A stretch of 64,000 nt of DNA from CAYVTV01 sp964526475 (GTDB lineage: Bacteria; Bacteroidota; Bacteroidia; Bacteroidales; GCA-2748055), in assembly GCA_964526475.1 (NCBI GenBank), contig CAZGKF010000005.1:38822-102821 (forward strand). Direction: 5' to 3'. The position numbers and the translations under genes were made by a program. The first letter of the stretch is position 1; the number at the start of each line of letters is the position of its first letter. Below the pieces are notes generated by a model, which ran no database searches, was not told the DNA's origin, and was given only the letters and a program-made list of their open reading frames with translations. Below, in pieces: positions 27,558 through 37,208 of this stretch.

Positions 27558-30500
27558 ATGAGAAAACTTGTTTTTATTATTTTTCTGTTTTCCGTAACTG
27601 TATTTAACTCATTTTCACAGGATTCCGATCTCAGGGAAGTATTCCTTGCTGCTGAGTCTTATTTTCTTTTTGAAGAATTTGACGAAGCATTACCTCTTTA
27701 TCTCAGGATTCACAGGCAATCACCTGATAATGATAATGTTAATTTCAGGATCGGAGTTTGTTATCTTAATAATCCCTATGAAAAAAGCAAATCAATTTAC
27801 TTTCTGGAAAGAGCATCAAAGAATATCAGTCCACGCTACAAGGAAGGTAATTTCAGAGAAACCTCTGCACCCCAAGAAGTTCTGTTTTATTTGGGAAATG
27901 CATACAGGGTTAACAACGAAATTGATAAAGCACGTGAATATTATAAAATGTTCCTTGATAAGCTTGATCCGAAAATTTTCGATGATCAACTTGTAAAGGA
28001 ACAACTGGAAATCCTCGATAATGCTGAGAAATTATTGATTTCCCCAACTGATCTTGACTACAGCATTTTGAGCGATGTTATTAATACCCGCTTTTCTGAT
28101 ATCAGGGCAGTGATTAGTGGAAATGAGAAACGAATGGTATATGTTTCCAAGCTTCAATTTTATGATGCTGTGTTTTATACTGAGAAAATTAATGGTGAAT
28201 GGTCAAACCCCAGAAATATTATCCCGGAACTTGGAGTTGACGGTGATGTTTATCCAACTTGTCTTTCATGGGACGGATCAGAGCTATATATTTACCGTAA
28301 TGACGATTTCATTGGAAATCTTTATATATCGAGACTTACAGATGGGAAGTGGACCCCTATGGTTAAACTCAATGACAACATAAACACAAAATACTGGGAA
28401 TCTCATGCATCTATAAGCAAGAATGGTAATCAGCTTTATTTTACAAGTAACAGGAAAGATGGTTACGGTGGTCTCGATATATATGTTTCCGAAAGGACAA
28501 GCGGTGTAGACTGGGGACCGGCGCTTAATCTGGGTCCGGTTTTAAATACAAAATATAATGAAGAAACTCCTTTTATAACCTGGGACGGTAACAAACTATT
28601 CTTCAGCTCATATGGACACTTCAACATGGGAGGTTACGATGTGTATGTAAGTATAAAAAATGAAGACGGGAGCTGGGCTGGACCCAGAAATCTTGGCTTT
28701 CCCGTGAACACTACCGATGATGATCTGTTTTTCCATCCATACAGAAATGGGGAGTATGCTCTATACTCCAGATTTAAAGATGAGGGATTTGGACGCCACG
28801 ACATATACAATTACCAGGTTTATAACAACGAGTTTCCCAGGAAATATCTGATTACAGGATACCTCGATTATTCCGGCGAAAAAATTGAACCCTCCGATGT
28901 CCTGATCTCTGCCCTAAATGTTACATCTAAAGATACCATCTCTATTGCGCATCCAGATGATGAGGGAGTTTTTACTTTTAAATTACCCGTGGGAACATAT
29001 GATCTTATTTTCAATAGCAGTAAATTTCATGAGTACATGAAGCGGCTTGAAATATCGCAAACTACTCCACATTCAGGGATGATCATTCCTGAAAAAATCA
29101 GTCTTATTCCATTACCACCTGTCCTTTTGCCTGCTGAACTTGATAAAATGCTGACTCTCAGAGACACCCTGATTACAGTCGATTCAGATAAAACCGTCAG
29201 GCTGAGATTTAATGCCGATCGAGGAACATCTGTAATTGTTAATGTTTATAATGACTCTCTGCTGATTAAATCCGACTCTGTTGATGTTACCAGAAGAAGG
29301 CAGACTTATGAGTTTGATCCTCTTCCGGGATCGAATATTGTTGAATACACCTTAATCGATAAAGACGGAAATAGGATTACAAAAAAAACAGAAGTAATAC
29401 TGGAAAAAGATTTTTCTATTCCCATAAAGAAAAAAGATGCTGATATTCCGGAAAAACCCGTTGAAAAAATCATTCCTGAAAAATCAAAGGATGAGTTGAT
29501 AGAAGTATATAAAAATATCCTGCACAAAAATGCAGAAGGTAAGCTTAAAAATTTCATTGAAGATATTGATATTACAAAAGAAGGAATTTATACTCGCGAA
29601 GAACTTATCTCCTATTTACGTGATAAAGCCAAAGAAAATGATTATTCCACAGACGATGTCAACAGTATGCTTCTAAAAACAACCGGGAATATGGAATTTG
29701 AGAAATTCGTAAGCGAACTGACAAAAGTTTCCCGCGGCAGACTCAGACAGACCCTTCCTGGGATAGATCAGGGTGCGCATAACATTAATACTCCCTATGA
29801 GCTTATTGACTTTTTAATGGATAACTCAAGCTCATTTAATTATAAGGAAACCGATGTAATTGGTTCGCTAAGTATTCTCGCATCCGGAGAAAATGAAGAT
29901 GCAAAAGTCTTCCTTGAGGAATTAATATCTTTATCAGGAGAAAATTTAAAAAAATATCTTCAAATACTTGATCCCACTTCCTTCAGCCTGAATACTCCTG
30001 AAAAATTATCCACACATGTTTATGCAGAGGGTAATATGAGAGATGAAGATAAAAAGGAATTCGCCAGGATACTAACCGGAATGGCACTAAATAAATTGCT
30101 GGAATCATTCCGGAATGATCTCTCAGAGATTGCAAGTGGAAATCTGAAAAATATCCTTTCTGAGCTTGACCTTAGAACAGAAGGTATTACTTCAACTCAT
30201 GATCTTATAAAATACCTGTATGATAATGCAGGAAAACTTAACTATACCACCGGGGATATTGACAGGCTTCTTTCAGAACTTACAGGCAAAAACCTGAAAG
30301 AAATTGAGAATATTAAAAAACAGCTTAGTCTTGTATCTTCAGGACAACTTCAAAAATATCTCAGGGATATGGATTTGGAAGACTATAGTTTCAGCTCTGT
30401 GGAAGAATTTATTAATTTCCTTTATTCATCGGCTGAGAAAGAAGGTTTTTCAAAAGACGATCTTAATTATGCTCTTTTAAAACTGGCTTTCGATGGCGAT

Positions 30501-31646
30501 TTAGTTGATATAATTGAAAAAATGGCCGGTCTTTCAGAAGACCCACTTAAAAAAACTCTTAATGATCTCGATACAAAAAAAGAGAATATAACGGACTTTG
30601 GGGGCCTAATCCAATATCTGTTCGACAATACAAAAAAATACGGATATACCGATGAAGATGTATTGGAGCTACTTGAAAAGTATTTCTCTGTATCAGAAAC
30701 TGAATTATTACTCAGAAAACTTATCAGGCTCTCTCAGGGAGACCTCAAGAATTTTCTTGAGGATATTGATCTCCTCGGCCTGGAGATATCAGATCGCCAA
30801 CATCTTGTTAATTTTCTCCTCGACAAAGCAAATCAGGGAATAATCGATAAAGAAGAAGTAATAAGACTTATACTCAAAACCGGAACCTTTCCTTTTCCGC
30901 AAATTATTTCCGATCTGAAACCTTTCAGTTCAGTCCAAATAATTAAATTACTTGAAAAAGCAGAAAAAAATAAATCTTTATTTACAGCAGATCAGCTTTT
31001 CGATTTCTTATTAACACTTTCATATTCCACAGCGGATGTCAGTCAGGAAGACATACTTACTCTTTTCTCAGATTATCTGAGAAATTCTGTAATGAAACTC
31101 TTTATTGACAAGCTTTCAGAAAAAGCAACCGGGGGTTTGAAAGAAGCTTTATTGAATCCCGAGATTTCAAATATTAAATCTTTAAAAGATCTTATTGATT
31201 ACCTTCTTTCTAATGCTGAACAATACGGATACACACCAGTGGATGTTTATAATCTTTTACAGTCTGTTCTCGGAGAAGAAAATCTGCAGACATTCATTGA
31301 CCGTATGATACCCTACACCAGAGGAAATCTGAGAAACGTCCTTATTAATATCGACCCGGGTAAGCAAGGATTAACAAGTATTGAAGAATTCATCAGGTAT
31401 ATTATCGATAAAGCAGATGAGTTAAATTATGAAGTTTCTGATATCTGGGATGCAATAACACAAATGGTATTGTCCGGAGATGGAATGATGCCGGAAGATG
31501 AAAATGGTATAACACAAAAACCGGGAGGAATATTTGTAAGGAACGTATTATTTACCGGAGGTATTTTTGCTCTGCTGGGAATCATAATTCTTTTCTTTAT
31601 CTGGCGGGAAAAGAAAAAGAAAAAAGATAATAAAAATATAGTTTAA
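27558..31646 (+). CDS. Large TPR/PD40 protein with ten novel 66-residue repeats and a C-terminal membrane anchor
   Basis: 1362 residues, function unknown. Order of parts: signal peptide (1-20); TPR-like helices (about 25-160); PD40 propeller (about 170-420; LYFTSNRKDGYGGLDIYVSE, LFFSSYGHFNMGGYD); a carboxypeptidase-regulatory-like beta domain (425-505); an Ig-like domain (530-615); ten helical repeats (661-1305); and a membrane helix 1326-1349 followed by a Lys-rich tail. The first half matches the plan of PorE-type T9SS/envelope proteins, but OmpA is replaced by the repeats. The tail implies the repeats lie outside the inner membrane. First of three tandem paralogues. The repeat family is not one I recognise. 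Confidence 0.85.
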   Translation: MRKLVFIIFLFSVTVFNSFSQDSDLREVFLAAESYFLFEEFDEALPLYLRIHRQSPDNDNVNFRIGVCYLNNPYEKSKSIYFLERASKNISPRYKEGNFRETSAPQEVLFYLGNAYRVNNEIDKAREYYKMFLDKLDPKIFDDQLVKEQLEILDNAEKLLISPTDLDYSILSDVINTRFSDIRAVISGNEKRMVYVSKLQFYDAVFYTEKINGEWSNPRNIIPELGVDGDVYPTCLSWDGSELYIYRNDDFIGNLYISRLTDGKWTPMVKLNDNINTKYWESHASISKNGNQLYFTSNRKDGYGGLDIYVSERTSGVDWGPALNLGPVLNTKYNEETPFITWDGNKLFFSSYGHFNMGGYDVYVSIKNEDGSWAGPRNLGFPVNTTDDDLFFHPYRNGEYALYSRFKDEGFGRHDIYNYQVYNNEFPRKYLITGYLDYSGEKIEPSDVLISALNVTSKDTISIAHPDDEGVFTFKLPVGTYDLIFNSSKFHEYMKRLEISQTTPHSGMIIPEKISLIPLPPVLLPAELDKMLTLRDTLITVDSDKTVRLRFNADRGTSVIVNVYNDSLLIKSDSVDVTRRRQTYEFDPLPGSNIVEYTLIDKDGNRITKKTEVILEKDFSIPIKKKDADIPEKPVEKIIPEKSKDELIEVYKNILHKNAEGKLKNFIEDIDITKEGIYTREELISYLRDKAKENDYSTDDVNSMLLKTTGNMEFEKFVSELTKVSRGRLRQTLPGIDQGAHNINTPYELIDFLMDNSSSFNYKETDVIGSLSILASGENEDAKVFLEELISLSGENLKKYLQILDPTSFSLNTPEKLSTHVYAEGNMRDEDKKEFARILTGMALNKLLESFRNDLSEIASGNLKNILSELDLRTEGITSTHDLIKYLYDNAGKLNYTTGDIDRLLSELTGKNLKEIENIKKQLSLVSSGQLQKYLRDMDLEDYSFSSVEEFINFLYSSAEKEGFSKDDLNYALLKLAFDGDLVDIIEKMAGLSEDPLKKTLNDLDTKKENITDFGGLIQYLFDNTKKYGYTDEDVLELLEKYFSVSETELLLRKLIRLSQGDLKNFLEDIDLLGLEISDRQHLVNFLLDKANQGIIDKEEVIRLILKTGTFPFPQIISDLKPFSSVQIIKLLEKAEKNKSLFTADQLFDFLLTLSYSTADVSQEDILTLFSDYLRNSVMKLFIDKLSEKATGGLKEALLNPEISNIKSLKDLIDYLLSNAEQYGYTPVDVYNLLQSVLGEENLQTFIDRMIPYTRGNLRNVLINIDPGKQGLTSIEEFIRYIIDKADELNYEVSDIWDAITQMVLSGDGMMPEDENGITQKPGGIFVRNVLFTGGIFALLGIIILFFIWREKKKKKDNKNIV
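29538..31472 (+). repeat. Ten tandem 64-68-residue protein repeats (coding)
   Basis: Each unit opens with a G-x-L-K-like anchor, seen at residues 661, 727, 795 (ENLK), 861, 929, 995 (DPLK), 1061, 1126 (VQII, diverged), 1192 and 1256 of the host protein. Spacings are 66, 68, 66, 68, 66, 66, 65, 66 and 64. After the anchor comes L/I-D, then I-[T/S]-x-x-x-x-L-[I/V], a Y/F-L-x-[D/S]-x-A helix, and a Y-[T/S]-x-x-D-[V/I]-x-x-L-L helix. Units 3 and 8 are the most diverged. DNA identity between units is low, so the duplication is old. Confidence 0.85.
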
Positions 31647-31689
31647 GTACTTTCAATTAACAATTTTTCAGTAGATTGCATTATTTTAC

Positions 31690-31697
31690 TATTTTTG
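31690..31697 (+). promoter_or_regulatory. Bacteroidota -7 box (TATTTTTG) upstream of the OmpA/PD40 gene
   Basis: Exact TAnnTTTG match 26 bases before the start codon of the second TPR/PD40 gene. The nearest upstream TTG is only 11 bases away, too close for a standard -33. Suggests the OmpA gene may be transcribed separately from the giant repeat gene. Confidence 0.45.
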
Positions 31698-31722
31698 TTT
31701 AAAAGACAAAATCATTTCTCAA

Positions 31723-33561
31723 ATGAAAAACTTAACCTGGAGTTTGGTTTTCTTATTAACTGCGTTTTCATTTTCAGTTGTAAATGCGCAGAAAGATCCA
31801 ATTAGGGATGAATTTCTGGATGCGGAATTTTTCCTGGCAGAAGAAGACTATAATGAGGCACTTTATGCATTCATGAAAGTATATAATGCCGGAAACCAGG
31901 AAAATGCAAATATTAATTACCGTATTGGGGTATGCTATATCAATATACCGGGAGAGAAACATCAGGCAGAATCTTACCTGGAAAAAGCCGTTAGAAATGT
32001 ATCCTCTTCCTATAAAGAAGGATCCTATAGAGAGACATCCGCACCTTTTGATGCATATCTGTATCTTGGAAATGCTTACCGTATAAACTATCAGTTCGAG
32101 AATGCAATTAAAGCCTATAAAAAATTTCTGGAGCTTAATACCAAAGGAAGAGCAATTGACAATCAATTTGCAGAATTACAGATTCTTGCCTGTGAGAAAG
32201 CTAAAAAAGCTATTACCTCACCAGCACCCCTTAAAAAAGAAAATCTGGGAAGAAAATATAACACAAATCAGAATAATTTTAAGGCTGTTTTCTCAGGTGA
32301 TGGAAACACAATGGCTTTTATGACGTCCATGCGTTTTTATGATGCCGTATTTTTTGTCAGGAAAATTAACAATAACTGGACCAATACTGTTAATGCCACC
32401 TCCCAGATTGAATCTGACGGCGATCAGTATGTAACCTCTCTTTCATATGATGGGAAAAAAATGTTTCTTATACGTGTTTCTGCCTTTGGAAGTAATATCA
32501 TGGAAAGTGAATTTCTTTCAGGAAGATGGACGAGATCAAAGCCCGTAAGTAAAATTATTAATTCCAAATATTTTGAATCTCATGCCAGCATTTCGCCCGA
32601 TGGTAGCACCCTGTATCTTACAAGTAACAGGAATGAATCTCTGGGAGGAATGGACATATTCATGTCTGAAAAGGATGCAAGCGGTAGCTGGGAAGACCCG
32701 GTGAACCTGGGAGATGTAGTTAACACTCCTTTTAATGAAGAATCCCCGTTTATCTGTAACGATGGTAAAACCTTGTTCTTTAGTTCACAAGGACATGAGA
32801 GCATAGGGGGATTCGATATTTTTTATACTGTCAGACAGGATGACGGAACATGGTCAAAACCCTCTCCTCTCCCCTATCCTGTAAATACTCCCGATGATGA
32901 TCTTTATTTCTTCCCTGTCGAAAATGGGAAGGGAGGCTATATGACATATTATGAAAAAGAGGGATTTGGCTCAGGAGATATTTATTTCATAAACATGGAA
33001 CCTGAAGAAGAAATAGCAGATATAATCCAGGAAGAAACGGAAGAAACGGAAGAAACAGCAGAAATAATCCAGGAAGAAACGCAAGAAGCAGTTACAGAAG
33101 ATTTATCTGAAATTACTGAAACTACCGAAGAAGAAATCATACCCGTTAAATACCTTATCAAACCTATTTATTTTGATTTTGATAAATATATTCTCTCCCC
33201 TGAAGCCTATGATAAGTTAAACATTATAATTCATGCACTTAAAGAATTTCCTGATATGGTTCTTGAAATCAGGGGACACACAGATGTTGTTGGCTCATAC
33301 CAGTATAACAAAATATTATCAGAGAAACGGGCTAAATCTGTTTATGATTATTTGATCTCCAGCGGAATTGAAGCCAACAGACTAAAAATGAAAGGATTGA
33401 GCCTTTCAGAACCTGTAGCTATAAACCGGAAACCTGACGGATCTGATTCTCCGGATGGGCGTCGTTTTAACAGAAGAGTCGTGTTCCGGGTACTGCTTAA
33501 TCCAAATGCTGCAATTATTATTCAACCGGAAGAAATACCCGAACGTTTGAGACTTAAATAA
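31723..33561 (+). CDS. OmpA family protein with TPR and PD40 domains (PorE-like)
   Basis: 612 residues. Signal peptide (FSFSVVNAQ); TPR-like helices (about 22-165); PD40 propeller (175-420; LYLTSNRNESLGGMDIFMSE, LFFSSQGHESIGGFDIF); a Glu/Thr-rich linker (427-475) made of near-exact EETEET repeats; and a C-terminal OmpA peptidoglycan-binding domain (from about 481, IYFDFDKYIL; GHTDVVGSYQYN near 517). It should sit in the periplasm, anchored to peptidoglycan. PorE of the type IX secretion system has this plan plus a carboxypeptidase-like domain, which is missing here, so the assignment is family-level only. Confidence 0.9.
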   Translation: MKNLTWSLVFLLTAFSFSVVNAQKDPIRDEFLDAEFFLAEEDYNEALYAFMKVYNAGNQENANINYRIGVCYINIPGEKHQAESYLEKAVRNVSSSYKEGSYRETSAPFDAYLYLGNAYRINYQFENAIKAYKKFLELNTKGRAIDNQFAELQILACEKAKKAITSPAPLKKENLGRKYNTNQNNFKAVFSGDGNTMAFMTSMRFYDAVFFVRKINNNWTNTVNATSQIESDGDQYVTSLSYDGKKMFLIRVSAFGSNIMESEFLSGRWTRSKPVSKIINSKYFESHASISPDGSTLYLTSNRNESLGGMDIFMSEKDASGSWEDPVNLGDVVNTPFNEESPFICNDGKTLFFSSQGHESIGGFDIFYTVRQDDGTWSKPSPLPYPVNTPDDDLYFFPVENGKGGYMTYYEKEGFGSGDIYFINMEPEEEIADIIQEETEETEETAEIIQEETQEAVTEDLSEITETTEEEIIPVKYLIKPIYFDFDKYILSPEAYDKLNIIIHALKEFPDMVLEIRGHTDVVGSYQYNKILSEKRAKSVYDYLISSGIEANRLKMKGLSLSEPVAINRKPDGSDSPDGRRFNRRVVFRVLLNPNAAIIIQPEEIPERLRLK

Positions 33562-33631
33562 ATTTTAGTGGCAGGATTTATATTATCTGAATAATTTGTA
33601 AAACCTCAAAAAGACTAATCATAGTGGAGTA

Positions 33632-35101
33632 ATGAACAGAGAATACATTCCATGGAGTTTAATAATTATTCTGATTACAGGTCTTATCTTTCCGGGTTTA
33701 TTATTCTCCCAGACAAAAGAAAATGATAAAAGTCTTTTCGATGATGCTTTGTTTTTCTATACCATAGAAGATTATAAAGAAGCGGCTTTCCTCTTTGAGA
33801 AATTACTTATCACTCATCCTGAAAATGCAAATTTCAATTTCTATGCCGGCATGTCTTTTCTGAATGTGAATGGTCAGGAAAAGAAAGCTATACCTTATCT
33901 TGAGAAAGCAGTATCGCTTACAGCTTTAAAGACTAAACAAAGAGATTTTAATGAAAGGCGAGCCCCACATCATGCACGGTTTTACCTTGGAAATGCATAC
34001 AGAATTGACAATCAGTTAGATAAAGCTTTAAATGCATATTTTTCCTTTCAGAACCTGAAAAATTTCGAGAAACATTATAATCTCCGTATTCTTGAAAATG
34101 AGATTAAAGCCTGCAGCAGGGCAAAAATTATCCAGGACTCTCCCTTAAACCTGAAAATTCATAACCCCGGATCGCCTGTTAATACTTCTACAAACGACTA
34201 TAATCCAGTTTTATCAGCAGATGAGCAAACAATTGTTTATATTACAAGTCAAAGATTCTATGAAGCTATAATGTACTCCCAAAAATCCGATGATAACTGG
34301 AAACCACCTGTTAACATTACTTCCCAGATAGGCTCCGATGGTGACATGTTCCCGGCTTTTCTCTCAAAGGATGGTACAGAATTATACCTTGTCAGAAAAA
34401 CCCGTAGTGGAGGTGACATTTATGTTAGTAAGCTCCAAGGAACCCTCTGGTCTAAAGCAGAGCCAGTAAACAGTATAAATACACGCTGGAACGAATCACA
34501 TGCTTCTCTTTCACATGATGGTAAATTTCTTTATTTCACAAGCGACAGAAGAGGAGGTTTCGGAGGTCTGGATATTTATATATCAGAAAAACAAGGTGAT
34601 GGAGAATGGGGCCCTGCCATTAACATTGGGAACAGCATAAATAGTGATGCAGATGAAGATACTCCATTCCTTTCAGCTGATGGGAATATATTATTTTTTA
34701 GTTCATCAGGACATTTTAACATGGGAGGTTTTGATATTTTCTTCTCCAGAAAAACACCCGATGGAAACTGGGGAGAAGTTAAAAATATTGGCTATCCTAT
34801 AAATACAACTAACGATGACCTTTTCTACTTCCCCTCCGGAAATGATCTGAATGGCTATATAGCAAAATATGATGATGAGGCTGGTATGGGACAGGAAGAT
34901 ATTTTCAGGTTTGAAATACTTCCGTTTGAAGACAATGTGAAAGAAGCAGATAAACGTTTTCAACGTGACTTTATTATCGAGATCAGCGACGAAGATACAG
35001 GTGAAATAATGGAGATTATTTTCGAATCAAAGACAAATAAGTTTCATATTAAATCAAACAAACCTGAAAAAAATTACTCTATCTCTGTTACTGATAATTA
35101 A
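33632..35101 (+). CDS. TPR/PD40 repeat protein, exported
   Basis: 489 residues, third of the tandem paralogues. Signal peptide (LIIILITGLIFPGLLFSQ), TPR-like helices (about 28-165; EDYKEAAFLFEKLL, HARFYLGNAYRIDNQLDKA), PD40 propeller (180-430; LYFTSDRRGGFGGLDIYISE, LFFSSSGHFNMGGFDIF), then a short C-terminal beta segment of about 60 residues. It lacks both the OmpA domain and the 66-residue repeats of its sisters, so it looks like the shared core alone. Nine bases separate it from the acetyltransferase gene. Probable envelope role, partner unknown. Confidence 0.85.
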   Translation: MNREYIPWSLIIILITGLIFPGLLFSQTKENDKSLFDDALFFYTIEDYKEAAFLFEKLLITHPENANFNFYAGMSFLNVNGQEKKAIPYLEKAVSLTALKTKQRDFNERRAPHHARFYLGNAYRIDNQLDKALNAYFSFQNLKNFEKHYNLRILENEIKACSRAKIIQDSPLNLKIHNPGSPVNTSTNDYNPVLSADEQTIVYITSQRFYEAIMYSQKSDDNWKPPVNITSQIGSDGDMFPAFLSKDGTELYLVRKTRSGGDIYVSKLQGTLWSKAEPVNSINTRWNESHASLSHDGKFLYFTSDRRGGFGGLDIYISEKQGDGEWGPAINIGNSINSDADEDTPFLSADGNILFFSSSGHFNMGGFDIFFSRKTPDGNWGEVKNIGYPINTTNDDLFYFPSGNDLNGYIAKYDDEAGMGQEDIFRFEILPFEDNVKEADKRFQRDFIIEISDEDTGEIMEIIFESKTNKFHIKSNKPEKNYSISVTDN

Positions 35102-35110
35102 TCAGTTACC

Positions 35111-35638
35111 ATGCATATTCTTGAGAACGAAAATATAAGATTGAGAGCTCCTGAACCGGAAGATCTTGATATTATCTATAACTGGGAGAATGATACTGAT
35201 ATCTGGCATTTGAGTAACACCCTTACCCCCTTCTCAAAATACATACTAAAAAAGTTTATTGAAGATTCACACAAAGATATTTATGAATCGAAACAAACAA
35301 GATTTATCATTGAATTAATACGTCAAAAAAGAGCTATAGGAGCTGTGGATCTTTTCGATTTTGATCCTTTTCATCTCAGGGCAGGTATAGGAATTCTTAT
35401 CAGCTCTAAAGATGACCGCAAAAAAGGATATGCCCGCGAATCTCTTCAAACTCTCATAAAATATTGCTTTAACATCCTTGAAATCAAACAGATATATTGT
35501 AACATTACAGAGAACAATCAGGAAAGTCTCAGTCTCTTTATTAAACATGGTTTTGTAATAACAGGCCAGAAAAAAGACTGGATAAGGTCAGGGGACCACT
35601 GGCTTTCCGAATATTTTCTGCAATTAATCAGATCCTGA
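35111..35638 (+). CDS. GNAT family N-acetyltransferase (RimJ/RimL type)
   Basis: 175 residues, acetyl-CoA-dependent. The N-terminus IRLRAPEPEDLDIIYNWENDTDIWHL and the C-terminal NITENNQESLSLFIKHGFVITGQKKDW are typical of RimJ/RimL-like acetyltransferases; the CoA loop lies at SSKDDRKKGYARESL. Substrate unknown (protein N-terminus, amino acid or small amine). Its 3' end overlaps the convergent PD-ExK gene by 11 bases. Confidence 0.9.
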   Translation: MHILENENIRLRAPEPEDLDIIYNWENDTDIWHLSNTLTPFSKYILKKFIEDSHKDIYESKQTRFIIELIRQKRAIGAVDLFDFDPFHLRAGIGILISSKDDRKKGYARESLQTLIKYCFNILEIKQIYCNITENNQESLSLFIKHGFVITGQKKDWIRSGDHWLSEYFLQLIRS

Positions 35639-36089
35639 TATCAATGTTGGAATAGAATGGTATATCATCAAGAAAACTTATCTTACCATCTGTAAAATCT
35701 ACTGAACAGCAATAATGTTTCATTCCGTTAGTAATCAGAAGATATTTAACCCTGAAATGATAATTATATATCGATGCCTGAAGAAAAGTATCATTGCTTA
35801 TCTTAATATCGGGAGATTTGCACTCAGCGAGAAGTAAAGGTTCTCCTGAACTCCCGTAAACAAGTATATCTGCTCTTTTTCTTAAATTATATACTCTCAG
35901 GCTTTTTTCCACCACTATCCTCGATACGGGAAAATTTCTTTCCGAACCAAGAAATAAAATAATATTCTGCCTTACCCATTCCTCCGGAGTCAACCTCACA
36001 TATTTTTTTCTTAATTCATCAAAGATATATTCATTGTTACCCTCCGATTTTATTTTGAAAGAATAAGTTGGTAAATTTAGGCTTTTCAT
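35628..36089 (-). CDS. Orphan HsdR N-terminal-like (PD-ExK) protein
   Basis: 153 residues, matching the N-terminal nuclease-fold domain of type I restriction R subunits. The PD-ExK signature is R-K-R-A-D-I (Asp74) and LLLAECKSP (Glu89, Lys91), so the fold's catalytic residues are in place. There are no helicase or hsdM/hsdS genes nearby, hence not a restriction system. In Bacteroidota such a stand-alone gene is commonly found next to holA, suggesting a housekeeping DNA role; that is inference. Divergent from holA (95-base gap) and overlapping the GNAT gene by 11 bases. Confidence 0.8.
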   Translation of the reverse strand: MKSLNLPTYSFKIKSEGNNEYIFDELRKKYVRLTPEEWVRQNIILFLGSERNFPVSRIVVEKSLRVYNLRKRADILVYGSSGEPLLLAECKSPDIKISNDTFLQASIYNYHFRVKYLLITNGMKHYCCSVDFTDGKISFLDDIPFYSNIDIRI

Positions 36090-36184
36090 TTTGATATAAA
36101 TGAACAGGACTGTTAAGAAATGAAAATTGATCTGATAACAGTAAAAGTAACAAAAATCTAAGATTCGAATAATAAAATATTTAT

Positions 36185-37201
36185 ATGATCAAAGGCACTA
36201 TTTCTTTCGAACAACTTATATCTGACCTGAAAAAAAAAATATACCACCCTGTTTATCTTTTTACCGGTGACGAACCCTATTATATTGATCGGGTTACAGA
36301 TTTTATTATTGAAAACGTGCTTTCGGAAAGTGAAAAAGCATTCAATCAAACGATTTTCTACGGAAAAGACAGTAATGTACCTTCCATTATCAACGCAGCA
36401 AAACGTTTTCCTATGATGGCTAACCATCAGGTTATTATTGTTAAGGAAGCACAGGAATTAAAAGGGTTTGACGATTTTATTCATTACATTGAAAAACCGC
36501 TGAAGTCAACTTTACTTGTAATCAATTACAAATATAAAAGCCTTGATAAAAGAAAAAAGATATATAAGGCCTTTGACGAAAATGCCATTGTTTTTGAATC
36601 CAATAAATTATATGAAGATAAAATTCCGGACTGGATAGTACGACATCTGGCAGAAAAAAATATTAAAATCGAGCCTAAAGCCTCTATGATGCTTACTGAA
36701 TTCCTGGGCAATGATCTGTCAAGAATTAATAATGAACTTGAAAAACTTATTATTACCCTTCCTGAAAACAGTAAGCTCATTACACCGGTTCATGTTAACA
36801 GAAATATTGGGATATCAAAGGAATATAATAATTACGAGCTTCAAAATGCACTGACAAAAAAAGACATACTTAAATCAAACCGGATTATTAATTATTTTGC
36901 AGAAAATCAAAAAAACAATCACATTTCTGTTACAATATCCTCCCTTTATTTCTACTTCAGCAAGATTCTTTTATATCATTCCCTGCAAGATAAAAGCAGG
37001 ACAAAAGTTGCTGCTTCCCTGAAAATCCATCCATTCTTTGTATCTGAGTACGAAACTGCAGCAAGAAATTACTCCGCAAGAAAGCTTGTAGAGATAATCT
37101 CAATACTCAGGGATTATGATCTCCGGTCGAAAGGTTACGGGAACATTTCCCCACCTGCGGGAGGTCTTCTTAAAGAACTTATTTATAAAATATTACATTA
37201 A
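36185..37201 (+). CDS. holA: DNA polymerase III subunit delta
   Basis: Clamp-loader subunit that opens the beta sliding clamp. 338 residues. The N-terminal domain PVYLFTGDEPYYIDRVTDFI is characteristic of HolA, followed by KRFPMMANHQVIIVKEAQEL and the middle helices (LTEFLGNDLSRINNELEKLI), all diagnostic of the delta family. Good length and no gaps. The rhomboid gene begins seven bases after its stop. Confidence 0.95.
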   Translation: MIKGTISFEQLISDLKKKIYHPVYLFTGDEPYYIDRVTDFIIENVLSESEKAFNQTIFYGKDSNVPSIINAAKRFPMMANHQVIIVKEAQELKGFDDFIHYIEKPLKSTLLVINYKYKSLDKRKKIYKAFDENAIVFESNKLYEDKIPDWIVRHLAEKNIKIEPKASMMLTEFLGNDLSRINNELEKLIITLPENSKLITPVHVNRNIGISKEYNNYELQNALTKKDILKSNRIINYFAENQKNNHISVTISSLYFYFSKILLYHSLQDKSRTKVAASLKIHPFFVSEYETAARNYSARKLVEIISILRDYDLRSKGYGNISPPAGGLLKELIYKILH

Positions 37202-37208
37202 TATACTT

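Noticed and set aside
33007..33140. DNA tandem repeat (GAAGAAACG-type) as a separate repeat element
   Set aside because: It is the coding sequence of the Glu/Thr-rich linker of the OmpA protein; no reason to treat it as a mobile or regulatory repeat.
35628..36089. Part of a type I restriction system
   Set aside because: Only the N-terminal nuclease-like domain is present, with no helicase, methylase or specificity gene nearby.
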